DNA of 30,934 nucleotides from NCBI GenBank assembly GCA_041576235.1, contig JBFGLJ010000009.1:1-30934 (forward strand), given 5' to 3'. The translations under genes and the position numbers were made by a program. Under the pieces are notes generated by a model, which saw only the letters and a list, made by a program, of their open reading frames with translations, did not search any database and was not told the DNA's origin. Positions 1 through 7,310 of this stretch are shown here, in pieces. The stretch's first letter is position 1. Each line of letters begins with the position of its first letter. The DNA comes from JABDII01 sp041576235. GTDB taxonomy: Bacteria; Gemmatimonadota; Gemmatimonadetes; Gemmatimonadales; GWC2-71-9.

Positions 1-353
1 GATCCGGCGAATCGATCGGCCAATCCCTCGGCCACCGCGGCACGCGCCCCCGGGGCCATGATGCTGGCGGTGTCGGTCATGAGCGCGGCCGCGGGGAGTC
101 GCGAGCGCAGCTCGCGCACCAGCCAGGCCGAGGCACTTGGGCGGCCCGCGAGGACCACCAAGTCCACTCCTCGGATGGCGCGGGCCGGCGTCGCCTCCAT
201 TTCCGAAATGGCTCCCGCCTTGAGCGCCCGCACCGCATGAGCGGGGACGGGCGAATAGCCGATCACCCGGGCGACCCCCGCCCGGCGAGCCTGCCAGGCG
301 ATGGATCCCCCCATCGCCCCAAGCCCGAGCACGGCCATCGATTCAGGGCGCAC
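1..353 (-). CDS. tyrA: Prephenate dehydrogenase, N-terminal part (cut by window edge)
   Basis: This is the first 117 codons of a minus-strand gene that runs out of the window at base 1. The product would oxidise prephenate (or arogenate) with NAD(P)+ in tyrosine synthesis in the cytoplasm. The visible part is a Rossmann fold: MAVLGLGAMGGSIAWQARR carries the GxGxMGGS dinucleotide-binding loop. It is followed by VDLVVLAGRPSAS, by a TDTASI segment matching the family's TDVGSVK strand, and by FAGS at the very edge, where the family's GSHPMAG motif would begin. The GTG start at 353 is chosen because GGGAGG lies 6 nt upstream; an in-frame ATG at 338 is the alternative. It diverges from the response regulator at 520. 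A related NAD-binding 6-phosphogluconate dehydrogenase-like enzyme cannot be fully excluded without the C-terminal domain. Confidence 0.8.
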   Translation of the reverse strand, partial: MRPESMAVLGLGAMGGSIAWQARRAGVARVIGYSPVPAHAVRALKAGAISEMEATPARAIRGVDLVVLAGRPSASAWLVRELRSRLPAAALMTDTASIMAPGARAAVAEGLADRFAG

Positions 354-519
354 GGGGAACCTCCCGAACCAACGAACGGAACGTGAATGACACCGCGGCG
401 CGAATGTTACGTCACGGCTCTGGGTTTCTCAACGCGACCCTGGGATGCATTTGACCACCATTCGCCCTATCTTGGCCAGACACCCCGCATGACATCCGAT
501 CACCTGGAGAACAGTACGG

Positions 520-894
520 ATGGCGAGCATCGTAGTCGTCGAAGACAGCGCCGATAACATGAAGCTGTTCCAAACCGTGTTGAAGCTCAACGGGCACACG
601 GTTGTGGGGCTGAGCGGAGGTGACGGCCTGCTCGACGCGATGGAGCGTGCTCAGCCCGAGCTGGTGCTCATGGACATTCAGCTGCCGGAACGAGACGGGT
701 ATGCTCTGCTTCGGGAGCTCCGGGCGTCGCCCTTTCGGGAAACCACGGTCATCGCCCTGACCGCGCATGCCATGGCCGGCGATCGGGAAAAGGCTCTGAG
801 TGCCGGATTCAACGGCTACATCACCAAGCCCATCGATATTCGGGAGTTTCCCACCCAGATCGAGCGTGCCCTGGCCGGGGAGAGTGTGGATTGA
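520..894 (+). CDS. Single-domain response regulator (DivK/CheY-like)
   Basis: A stand-alone receiver domain of 124 residues with no output domain. The acidic pocket E8-D9, phosphoacceptor D52 (in LVLMDIQLPERDG), T81 (in IALTAHAM) and K103 (in ITKP) are all present, so it should accept phosphate from a histidine kinase and act by protein contact. The sequence most resembles the DivK-type and hybrid-kinase receiver group (MDIQLPERDGYALLRELRA, TAHAMAGDREKALSAGFNGYITKPID). No kinase is visible nearby, so its partner is unknown. The ATG follows a GGAG about 10 nt upstream. It diverges from the tyrA-like gene across a 166-bp spacer in which I see no convincing promoter. Confidence 0.9.
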   Translation: MASIVVVEDSADNMKLFQTVLKLNGHTVVGLSGGDGLLDAMERAQPELVLMDIQLPERDGYALLRELRASPFRETTVIALTAHAMAGDREKALSAGFNGYITKPIDIREFPTQIERALAGESVD

Positions 895-927
895 GGGGAA
901 GGGGACGGGAGGGAGGAAGGGGGGGGA
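895..927 (+). other. G-rich tract with G-quadruplex potential
   Basis: Directly after the response-regulator stop codon the plus strand carries GGGG-AA-GGGG-AC-GGG-A-GGG-AGGAA-G8. There are five G-runs of at least three with short loops, which fits the usual G-quadruplex pattern. In RNA it would lie in the 3' untranslated region of the response-regulator transcript. The rest of the spacer to 1085 shows no recognisable promoter or terminator apart from the AGGAGG ribosome site at its end. Confidence 0.5.
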
Positions 928-1085
928 GAAGGCAGAGGGAGTAGACCGGTAGGATGAGTTCCCAAAGACCAAAGATCAAAGCGGCAAGCGCGGGGGCGGG
1001 GGCGATCTGGCGCCCATGGCACACCTCCTGCCAGCCAGACAGCTAGGTCCTATTTCCGGATGACCGCTCTATCAGGAGGGTCCCC

Positions 1086-1595
1086 GTGGTGGAACGGCGA
1101 AAAAGCTATGGACGCCGGGCCATAGATACCAAGGCCGCCCTCCTCGAGGCTGCGCAGGAAGCTCTCGAGTCGGAGGCGGAAAACCGCAAGAAGAACGGAC
1201 ATATTGCCCGGTTGAGGCGCCGGAAGGCCCTCCCCACCCTCTTCGCTCTCACCATGGCCTTCTCCGCCTATGCCCTCTTGACCCGTCCAGCGTGGTTGCA
1301 GAAACCACCGCCCCCCCCGGAGTCGCCGGCGGTTCAGGAAGCAACCTTGCGACTGACCATGTACACCCACGCCATCCGGGTGCAGCGCTTCGTTGAAGAA
1401 CACCGGAGGCTGCCTCGGTCCTTGGCAGAGGTCGGGGTGGAGGGCCAAGGCATTAGGCTCGAACCGCTCGAGAACAACCAGTTCGCCATTCAAGGCACGA
1501 GCGGCACCCTCGAACTCACTCTGCGCTCAACCGACCAGATGCGCGAGTTCCTCGGTGACAGCTTCGAGGTGCTCGCCGGACGGGGGGAGTCGTGA
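1086..1595 (+). CDS. Membrane-anchored hypothetical protein upstream of a prepilin
   Basis: I do not recognise the family. The 169-residue product has a basic, charged cytoplasmic N-terminus (residues 1-48), one predicted transmembrane segment at about 49-66 (LPTLFALTMAFSAYALLT), a proline-rich stretch PPPPPESP near 74-81, and a soluble extracytoplasmic domain of about 85 residues. That domain (AIRVQRFVEEHRRLPRSLAEVG) resembles the helix followed by 'lPxSLxel' seen in many pseudopilins, but there is no prepilin cleavage motif. The GTG start is supported by AGGAGG 7 nt upstream; the next codon is also GTG. Its stop overlaps the prepilin start by 4 nt (GTGA), so the two are probably co-translated. 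A role as an accessory or anchoring part of a pilin-like filament is inferred from context only. Confidence 0.7.
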   Translation: MVERRKSYGRRAIDTKAALLEAAQEALESEAENRKKNGHIARLRRRKALPTLFALTMAFSAYALLTRPAWLQKPPPPPESPAVQEATLRLTMYTHAIRVQRFVEEHRRLPRSLAEVGVEGQGIRLEPLENNQFAIQGTSGTLELTLRSTDQMREFLGDSFEVLAGRGES

Positions 1596-2047
1596 GCCGG
1601 CGGCGGAAGGGATTCACCTTCATCGAGATTCTGATGGTGATGATCATCCTCGGGCTCTTGAGCAGTCTGGCCATTCTCAAGTACATCGACTTCAAGCGCC
1701 AGGCCTATTCGGTCAAGGTGGCCAGTGAGATGCACGCGGTTCGCGTGGCGGCCTTCAACTATTGGGCCGATTTCCAAGACTGGCCAGCAGAGGTCGGGGC
1801 GGGAGTCGAGCCGCCTCCCCTCGGGCCGTACCTGCCCGGTTTTCCGTTCGCGGCGTCAGACTACACCCTCGACTGGGACAACTTCTTCGGCGGGGGTGGC
1901 GGTGCCTATCTGGTGGGGATCACCGTCAGCACCACCGACACCAAGCTGCTCGATGCCATCAAACGCAATCTCGGCACGGCCAACCCATTCTTTCTGAGTG
2001 GCAATTCGCTTACCTACATCATCGTGGGCAGTAGCGGCGTCTTCTGA
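1592..2047 (+). CDS. Type IV prepilin-like / pseudopilin protein
   Basis: A 151-residue protein with a class III signal. The leader MSRRRKG is followed by FTFIEILMVMIILGLLSSLAI, so prepilin peptidase would cut after G7, giving N-terminal Phe (normally N-methylated) with Glu at mature position 5, the residue used in filament assembly. The hydrophobic helix continues into an amphipathic helix (MHAVRVAAFNYWADFQDWPAE) and a short glycine-rich globular domain with no cysteine pair. It overlaps the preceding membrane protein by GTGA, with GGGGAG upstream. No pilus ATPase, PilC/GspF, secretin or prepilin peptidase is in the window, so it is an orphan minor pilin or GspG/H-like subunit. The last codons form half of a bidirectional hairpin. 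Confidence 0.85.
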   Translation: MSRRRKGFTFIEILMVMIILGLLSSLAILKYIDFKRQAYSVKVASEMHAVRVAAFNYWADFQDWPAEVGAGVEPPPLGPYLPGFPFAASDYTLDWDNFFGGGGGAYLVGITVSTTDTKLLDAIKRNLGTANPFFLSGNSLTYIIVGSSGVF

Positions 2048-2056
2048 CGCCGCTAC
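2031..2056. terminator. Bidirectional hairpin over two convergent stop codons
   Basis: A perfect inverted repeat: arm GTAGCGGCGTC (2031-2041), loop TTCT, arm GACGCCGCTAC (2046-2056). The prepilin stop TGA (2045-2047) and the PPK2 stop (2053-2055 on the minus strand) both lie inside it, and the genes are 5 bp apart. There is no U-run on either side, so it is not a classical intrinsic terminator. It could block read-through or protect the 3' ends of both transcripts. Confidence 0.6.
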
Positions 2057-2862
2057 CGGTCGAGGGCCTCGGCGTACTTCAGCACGCCGGGGTCGGCCTT
2101 GGGGAAGCTGGGGTTCATGCGCTCCAGGGTGCCGACCACCGCCTGCGATACCAGCACATCGCGCGCGGGCTTGTTGTCCGCGGGCACCACATACCACGGA
2201 GCCCACGGGGTGCTGCACCGGCCAAGCGCTTCACGAAACGCCGCGGTATAGTCGTCCCAATCGTCGCGGGCATCGAGGTCGTCGGGATTGAACTTCCAAT
2301 TGCGCTTTGGATCCTTCAAGCGACGCAGCAACCGGCGGCGCTGTTCCTCTTTGGACACGTGCAGAAAGAACTTGATGATGGTGACGTCGTTCTCGGTGAG
2401 CATGCGCTCGAACGCATTGATCTGCTCATAGCGCGGACGCCAGACCGCCTCGGGCACCAGCTCCAGCACCCGCACCACCAGCACGTCCTCGTAGTGCGAC
2501 CGGTTGAAGACCCCAATCATGCCCCGCCTCGGCACTTCGGCGTGGATCCGCCACAGGTAATCCTGTTTCAACTCCCGGTCCGTCGGCTTGCCGAACCCGG
2601 TCACCCGACAGCCCTGGGGGTTGAGCGAGCCGAACACCCGCCGGATGGTGCCGTCCTTGCCGCCGGCATCGCGGGCCTGCAACACCACCAGGAGGGCCTG
2701 CTTCCCCTGGGCGAACAACCGGCGCTGGTACTCGATCATCCGTGCGCTCAGGTCATCGAGGTCTTTGCGAAGCTCCTTTTTCGATGGGAGATCTCCCTCA
2801 GGCGTGGCGCTGGCATCATCGAGGGTTGGCTCGTGGCCGAGGGGGACAGGAGAAAGCTGCAT
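2053..2862 (-). CDS. ppk2: Polyphosphate kinase 2 family protein
   Basis: A 269-residue P-loop kinase that transfers phosphate between polyphosphate and nucleotides in the cytoplasm. Family motifs are clear: Walker A-like ARDAGGKDGTIRRV (about 63-76), the lid-region signature FNRSHYEDVLVVRV (119-132), FERMLTENDVTIIKFFLHVSKEEQ (151-174), the NWKFNPDDLDARDDWDDY segment (188-205), and PWYVVPADNKPARD (222-235). Length and motifs fit one-domain PPK2, probably a nucleoside mono- or diphosphate-phosphorylating class; substrate cannot be told by eye. The reading frame stays open upstream, but that part runs through tRNA-Leu, so the ATG at 2862 with GGTGAG just upstream is chosen. It lies 73 bp downstream of the tRNA on the same strand and converges with the prepilin gene. 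Confidence 0.93.
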   Translation of the reverse strand: MQLSPVPLGHEPTLDDASATPEGDLPSKKELRKDLDDLSARMIEYQRRLFAQGKQALLVVLQARDAGGKDGTIRRVFGSLNPQGCRVTGFGKPTDRELKQDYLWRIHAEVPRRGMIGVFNRSHYEDVLVVRVLELVPEAVWRPRYEQINAFERMLTENDVTIIKFFLHVSKEEQRRRLLRRLKDPKRNWKFNPDDLDARDDWDDYTAAFREALGRCSTPWAPWYVVPADNKPARDVLVSQAVVGTLERMNPSFPKADPGVLKYAEALDR

Positions 2863-2935
2863 GTGACTCACCGGATGAGAGAGTGGCGTGCGGTGGGGTG
2901 TGCGCCGGAAGGCGGAGATGTTGGATCCGCGAGAG

Positions 2936-3019
2936 TGCCCGGGGCGGGATTCGAACCCGCATGGGGTTGCCCCCAAGGGATTTTAAGTCCCTTGCGTCTA
3001 CCGGTTTCGCCACCCGGGC
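2936..3019 (-). tRNA. tRNA-Leu (anticodon TAA)
   Basis: An 84-nt class II tRNA on the minus strand. The acceptor arms GCCCGGG and CCCGGGC pair over 7 bp, the discriminator base is A, and the T arm reads GCGGG-TTCGAAT-CCCGC. There is a long variable arm (GGGG-CAA-CCCC region), as expected for leucine tRNA. The anticodon loop CTTAAAA sits on stem AGGGA/TCCCT, giving anticodon TAA at 2985-2983, which reads UUA and UUG. The 3' CCA is not encoded (ACT follows), so it needs CCA-adding enzyme. Confidence 0.96.
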
Positions 3020-3104
3020 CTGGCGAAACATGAGGCGAGCGAGGGGTGGGGGCAACTGGGGCGCGGGCTATCGGCCTCCCTGCCTCCTTCGCCATCTCCC
3101 GCGA

Positions 3105-5396
3105 TCAGCCATCGGCGTTCGGTCCCCTTCCTCCGAGCCCCATCCTTTCCACGAGATCGGTGAATCTCCGGTCTGATCTGAGCGGATCGAGCACCGGCTC
3201 GACCTCGAGATAGGCCAGCCAACCGCGGCGCTCCCGGTAGGCGCGCTCGAGCCATTCGAAGGCCCGATCGTGCTCACCCAGGGCCACGAGCACCATGGTA
3301 AACGCGACCGGCGACACGTAGCGGTGCTGGGTCATTTGGGTGAGTTGTTCGAGAACGGCCTTGGTGTGCTCAGGCTGTCCTCGCCGGGCCTCGAGCAGGC
3401 CCTGCCCTGCGAGGCTGTAGGGAGATTCCGGGGAGATCGCCAAGGCCTCACGAAACGCCGTTGCCGCTTCATCGAAGCGCTGATGTTGGGTCAGGGCCAA
3501 GCCGAGGACCCGGTGGCTCTCTTCGCTGGTGGGGTCGCGGGCCACGGCCTGGCGCAGGTGGGCCACCGCCTCGGGGGTCTGGCGGGCGTAGTAGTACAAC
3601 CAACCCAGGCTCCGGCGAATCGAAATCGAAATCGGATCCAGTTCCAGCGAGGCGCGGGCCTGTCCCAGGGCATCCTCAGGACAGTTTCGCGCCATGAGGA
3701 GCCAGGCATACCACTGATGGGCGGTGGCGTAGGACGGATTGAGTGCGATGGCCCGCTGGAACCCGCGCTCCGCGGCATCCCAATTCCAGTCGTAGATGAA
3801 CTGCACCCAGGCAAGCGAGGTGTGGGCCTGGGCCAGCTCATCGTCCAGATCCAGCGCCCGCTGGGCCTCCCGCCGGGCGCGCTCCATCCCCTCGGCCACC
3901 GGGACACCGCGGTAGTCGAGTTGAATGGAGTACGAATCGGCCAGGCCGGTGTGGGCCAGGGCGTAATCGGGATCGGCGGCGATGGCGTGCTCGAAGTGTT
4001 CGGTGGCCTTGGCGAACCCTTCCGGGCTCCGCTGGTTCAGGAAATAGCGCCCCTTCAGGTAGTGCGTGTGGGCTCGAAGGTTCTCGGTGTAACGCTTGGG
4101 GACCGGCTCGCCAACGTCTCCGACCAACGTGCGGCGGAGCGTATTGACGATGGTCCGTGCAAGCTCTTCCTGCACCGCGAACACGTCTTCGAGATCGCGG
4201 TCGTAGCGCTCGGACCAAAGGTGGCGGCCGTCGGCCACATTCGTCAGTTGCGCCGTGATGCGGATCCGCTGCCCGGCCTTGCGGACCGTGCCTTCGAGCA
4301 CGACGGAGACATCGAGTTGCATGCCGATGTCGCGTACGTCGCGTTGACTCCCCTTGAAGGCGAATGACGACGTGCGAGACACCACCTGCAGCCTTTCCAC
4401 CTTGGCCAGCGCGTCGATCAACTCGTCGGTGACCCCGTCACTGAAGTACTCGTGCTCGGGATCCGCGCTGGTGTTGACGAACGGGAGCACCGCGATGGCC
4501 TGCTTGCCGATGGGCACGGGCGCGCCGATGGTCGCGGGGGGGACGCGCCCGGGCCCTGTCAGCGCGTGCGCGAATTCCTGGAGGCAGGCGAACCGGTCAC
4601 CCGGCTCCTTGGCCAACGCCCGGGACAACGCCCGATCGAGGTAGTCGGGGACGTCCGGGCGGGCCGTCCGGATGGCCGGCGGGGGGCGGACGGCGTGGAG
4701 CGCCATCGTGGCTCGGGCGCTGGGGCCCACAAACGGAGGCTGCCCGGCCAGCATCTCATAGAGCACGCACCCCAGACTGTACAGATCCGACCGCCCGTCG
4801 AGCGTCCGCTCCGCGGTGACCTGCTCGGGGCTCATGTACGTCGGTGTCCCCACGGCCAGCCCGCCGGCCGTGAGCTCACCAGCATGGCCCGGCGACGGCG
4901 CCCGCGCAATCCCGAAGTCGGCCAGGACCGGCTCGCCTTCGCTGAGCAGAATGTTCTCGGGCTTGATGTCGCGATGCACCACGTCACGGCGGTGGGCGTA
5001 GTCGAGGGCCAAGGCCACGGCGCGGGTCAGGCGCACCGCGTCTTCGAGGGGTAGGCGTTCATCCCGCTTGAGCCGTCCTCGCAATGAGCCGCCCGCGACG
5101 AACGGCATCACATAGTAGAGGAGGCCGCGCGCGTGGCCTGAGTCATACAACGGCAGGATGTGAGGGTGCTGGAGTTGGGCGACGATCTCGATTTCCCGGA
5201 GAAAGCGCTCGGCACCCAGCTCCGCCGCCAACTCGGGCCGCAGCACCTTGAGCGCCACCTGGCGGCGGTGCTTCTTGTCTTCCGCCAGATACACCGTCGC
5301 CATCCCGCCGCTCCCGATGACCCGCTCGAGAGCGTAACGCTTCGACAGCGCGGCCTGAAGCCGCTGGACCGACTGAGGCAACCGTGGTCCCTCCAT
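3105..5396 (-). CDS. Serine/threonine protein kinase with TolB-like domain and TPR repeats
   Basis: A 763-residue signalling protein. The Hanks-type kinase domain spans about 20-280: glycine loop IGSGGMATVY (27-36), catalytic lysine K50, HRDIKPEN with D143, DFG at 160-162, then GTPTYMSPEQ as activation segment and P+1 loop. A TolB/FlgO-like nucleotide-independent domain follows (about 298-425: IAVLPFVNTSADPEHEYFSDGVTDELI...LQVVSRTSSFAFKGS...VVLEGTVRKAGQRIRI). The rest (about 435-740) is TPR repeats such as YALAHTGLADSYSI and PSYATAHQWYAWLL. This order is common in Gemmatimonadota and Acidobacteria. Unlike many relatives, I see no transmembrane helix between kinase and TolB-like domain, so it is probably soluble. 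The start lacks a clear Shine-Dalgarno. It diverges from the outer-membrane protein at 5537, whose expression it might influence, but that is speculation. Confidence 0.92.
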   Translation of the reverse strand: MEGPRLPQSVQRLQAALSKRYALERVIGSGGMATVYLAEDKKHRRQVALKVLRPELAAELGAERFLREIEIVAQLQHPHILPLYDSGHARGLLYYVMPFVAGGSLRGRLKRDERLPLEDAVRLTRAVALALDYAHRRDVVHRDIKPENILLSEGEPVLADFGIARAPSPGHAGELTAGGLAVGTPTYMSPEQVTAERTLDGRSDLYSLGCVLYEMLAGQPPFVGPSARATMALHAVRPPPAIRTARPDVPDYLDRALSRALAKEPGDRFACLQEFAHALTGPGRVPPATIGAPVPIGKQAIAVLPFVNTSADPEHEYFSDGVTDELIDALAKVERLQVVSRTSSFAFKGSQRDVRDIGMQLDVSVVLEGTVRKAGQRIRITAQLTNVADGRHLWSERYDRDLEDVFAVQEELARTIVNTLRRTLVGDVGEPVPKRYTENLRAHTHYLKGRYFLNQRSPEGFAKATEHFEHAIAADPDYALAHTGLADSYSIQLDYRGVPVAEGMERARREAQRALDLDDELAQAHTSLAWVQFIYDWNWDAAERGFQRAIALNPSYATAHQWYAWLLMARNCPEDALGQARASLELDPISISIRRSLGWLYYYARQTPEAVAHLRQAVARDPTSEESHRVLGLALTQHQRFDEAATAFREALAISPESPYSLAGQGLLEARRGQPEHTKAVLEQLTQMTQHRYVSPVAFTMVLVALGEHDRAFEWLERAYRERRGWLAYLEVEPVLDPLRSDRRFTDLVERMGLGGRGPNADG

Positions 5397-5408
5397 GTGT
5401 TGCCACTG

Positions 5409-5436
5409 AGGATAGACACCCCCGCCCCCGTAGCAA
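5409..5436 (-). promoter_or_regulatory. Candidate promoter for the Ser/Thr kinase gene
   Basis: On the minus strand TTGCTA (5436-5431), a 16-bp spacer and TATCCT (5414-5409) each match four of six sigma-70 consensus bases. Initiation would fall only about 6 nt before the kinase ATG, giving a near-leaderless mRNA. This agrees with the absence of a Shine-Dalgarno there, but in GC-rich DNA the match could be chance. Confidence 0.3.
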
Positions 5437-5536
5437 ACCTATTTCGGGGTGCCTTCGTTCCCGGCCTCCTCCCCGCCCCCCCTCCAGCCCGCGCCAGGTT
5501 GGGTGGCAGCCCGGGCCGCGGTAACTTGCACCGGTC

Positions 5537-7171
5537 ATGTCCGGTCCGTGGTCCTCTCCGGGAGTGCGCGTGCGACCCCTTGCCATCCTGTTCCTGAGCG
5601 CCGGTCTGCTCGTGAGCCCGCATCCAACACCAGGTGGTGGCTCCGCGTGGGCGCAAGTGGAGGCAGTCACGGTGCCGCGCGGAGCGGTGCGCTTCGAAAT
5701 GAGCGGCGAGTTTCGAAATTTCGACAGCCGATTCAATCGGGGAGCGACGGAGATTCTGACCGAAGACTTTCGCCGCCAGGCGATCGGTGGCGAGTTCTTT
5801 CCTGCCCTACTCGAGGCCGAAGGCCTCATAGGCGGGCTGGCCGGGGTCTCCTCGTACGAGTTCAATATCGGTCGCACGGGCACCCAGGGCGATGCGAACC
5901 TCGGCACGTTGGGGCTGGGGCTCGCCGTGGGCGTGACCAACCGTCTCACCCTGTTCGGGTCAGTCCCCGTCGTCCGCCAGCGGATGCAAACCAGCGTCGC
6001 ATTCAGTGGGCAAGTGGCCAACGCGGGCTTCAACCCAAGTGACCCCGTGTTCGGCGATGCAACGGGCCAGCAGCAGGCAGCGCTCTTCTTCTCTGACTTC
6101 GATGCCGCACTCGTCGCGCTGGCAACGAACATCGTGACCGGCCAGTACGATGCCGACCCTGCTCTCCTGGCGCTGGCCAACCAGATGCTGGGCGACGCTA
6201 CCTCCATGCGAGACGATCTGCGGCTCGTCATCGCTGACATGGCTGGAGCGTCGCCATTCCTCCCCTTGGCCTCGAGCCAGGCCGGCACGGCGATCCTCAA
6301 TCGGATCGCCGACCTCCAAACGACACTCGATCAGAGCCTTGGCGTGACCGGGTTCACCAGCGCGCCCCCTTTGCCGTCCGCCCCCATGACCCAGGCGGAC
6401 TACATCAGCTTCGCGGAGAGTCCGGCCGGTCCGGTGCGCGTCCTGTCGCTGGCCGAATCCAAGAGTTTCTTGCTCGGCGACATTGAAGTCGGGGCCAGCT
6501 ACCAGCTGCTGGATCGGTGGCAGCCCGCCGGCCCGGGTGCCAGGGTGCGTGCGTATGCAACCCTTGCCGCCCGACTGCCAACCGGCACCCGTCCGCTTCC
6601 AGACGACGTGTTGGGGCTGGGCAATGGCGATCGGCAACCCGATATCGCGCTCGACCTGACGGCCGACCTGGCCGTGGGGCGGCTCGGCACGCGCCTCGTC
6701 GCCGGCTACACCCAGCAATTCGCCACGACGTTCGTCACTCGCGTCAGCATCCCCAGCCGGCCGATTCCGTACGCGGATCGCGAGACCCGGGTTCGTTTGG
6801 ATCCGGGGAATGTTGTTCGGCTCGGCGTTCGGCCCTTCATTGCCATCACGCCGACCTTCGCCATCCAGGCAGCGGTGACACACTGGGCCAGGGGGGAGGA
6901 CACCTACACGTTTGCCTCGGCGAGCGATTCGCTGGCCGGCATCAGCGCCACCGAGCTGGCCGCCGAAACCAAGGCGAACGCCACCGTGGTCGGCGGCGGG
7001 ATCACCTACGTGAGCCCGAGCGTCAACGACCCCTCCCGCCGCGGCTTGCCGGTCGAGGCGCACTGGATCTATGAAGGGGTTGTTCGGGCGGGTGGCGGGC
7101 GGGTGCCGAAGGCCAAGACTGTACGGATGGGCCTTCGGCTCTATTTTCGCCTATGGGGAGGGGGAGCGTGA
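5537..7171 (+). CDS. Predicted outer-membrane beta-barrel protein with signal peptide
   Basis: A 544-residue exported protein of no family I can name. The N-terminus holds a signal peptide (VRPLAILFLSAGLLVS, then a Sec signal-peptidase site after SAWAQ). The mature part alternates hydrophobic and polar residues as in barrel strands (LGLGLAVGVTNRLTLFGSVPVV, DIEVGASYQLLDRW, VRAYATLAARLPTG, LVAGYTQQFATTFVT, VRPFIAITPTFAIQAAVTHW) and ends in aromatic-rich LRLYFRLWGGGA. A central helical or coil region (about 170-285) interrupts the strands. The ATG at 5537 has no ribosome site; GTG at 5570, preceded by CCGGGAG, is a good alternative that shortens the signal peptide by 11 residues. It diverges from the kinase gene. 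A role as a porin or surface protein is inferred from topology. Confidence 0.72.
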   Translation: MSGPWSSPGVRVRPLAILFLSAGLLVSPHPTPGGGSAWAQVEAVTVPRGAVRFEMSGEFRNFDSRFNRGATEILTEDFRRQAIGGEFFPALLEAEGLIGGLAGVSSYEFNIGRTGTQGDANLGTLGLGLAVGVTNRLTLFGSVPVVRQRMQTSVAFSGQVANAGFNPSDPVFGDATGQQQAALFFSDFDAALVALATNIVTGQYDADPALLALANQMLGDATSMRDDLRLVIADMAGASPFLPLASSQAGTAILNRIADLQTTLDQSLGVTGFTSAPPLPSAPMTQADYISFAESPAGPVRVLSLAESKSFLLGDIEVGASYQLLDRWQPAGPGARVRAYATLAARLPTGTRPLPDDVLGLGNGDRQPDIALDLTADLAVGRLGTRLVAGYTQQFATTFVTRVSIPSRPIPYADRETRVRLDPGNVVRLGVRPFIAITPTFAIQAAVTHWARGEDTYTFASASDSLAGISATELAAETKANATVVGGGITYVSPSVNDPSRRGLPVEAHWIYEGVVRAGGGRVPKAKTVRMGLRLYFRLWGGGA

Positions 7172-7310
7172 GTGACATCGCAGGCACGACGCGCGAGAGC
7201 GCGCGACGCGCTTCATTCTTCCTTCATGAAGTCTGCACGAAGGGGGCTCCAGATTGGATCCCCCCGCACGCTTCCGCCGTTTGCCAGCATCTCTCGCAAC
7301 CCGAGCGTTT

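Noticed and set aside
462..490. TTGACC as a promoter for the response regulator
   Set aside because: No acceptable -10 element at 16-18 bp spacing.
2863..2976. N-terminal extension of PPK2
   Set aside because: The extension would translate through tRNA-Leu, and a better ATG with a ribosome site lies at 2862.
3270..4367. A 365-codon open frame on the plus strand
   Set aside because: Antisense to the TolB/TPR half of the kinase gene; low-complexity His/Arg/Gly-rich product.
5143..6300. A 385-codon minus-strand frame across the kinase start and the barrel gene
   Set aside because: It spans the divergent promoter region and is antisense to a gene with a clear signal peptide and barrel pattern.
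7190..7203. CGCGC-GAGA-GCGCG hairpin after the outer-membrane protein gene as a terminator
   Set aside because: Only 5 bp and no U-run; such stems are common by chance in GC-rich DNA.
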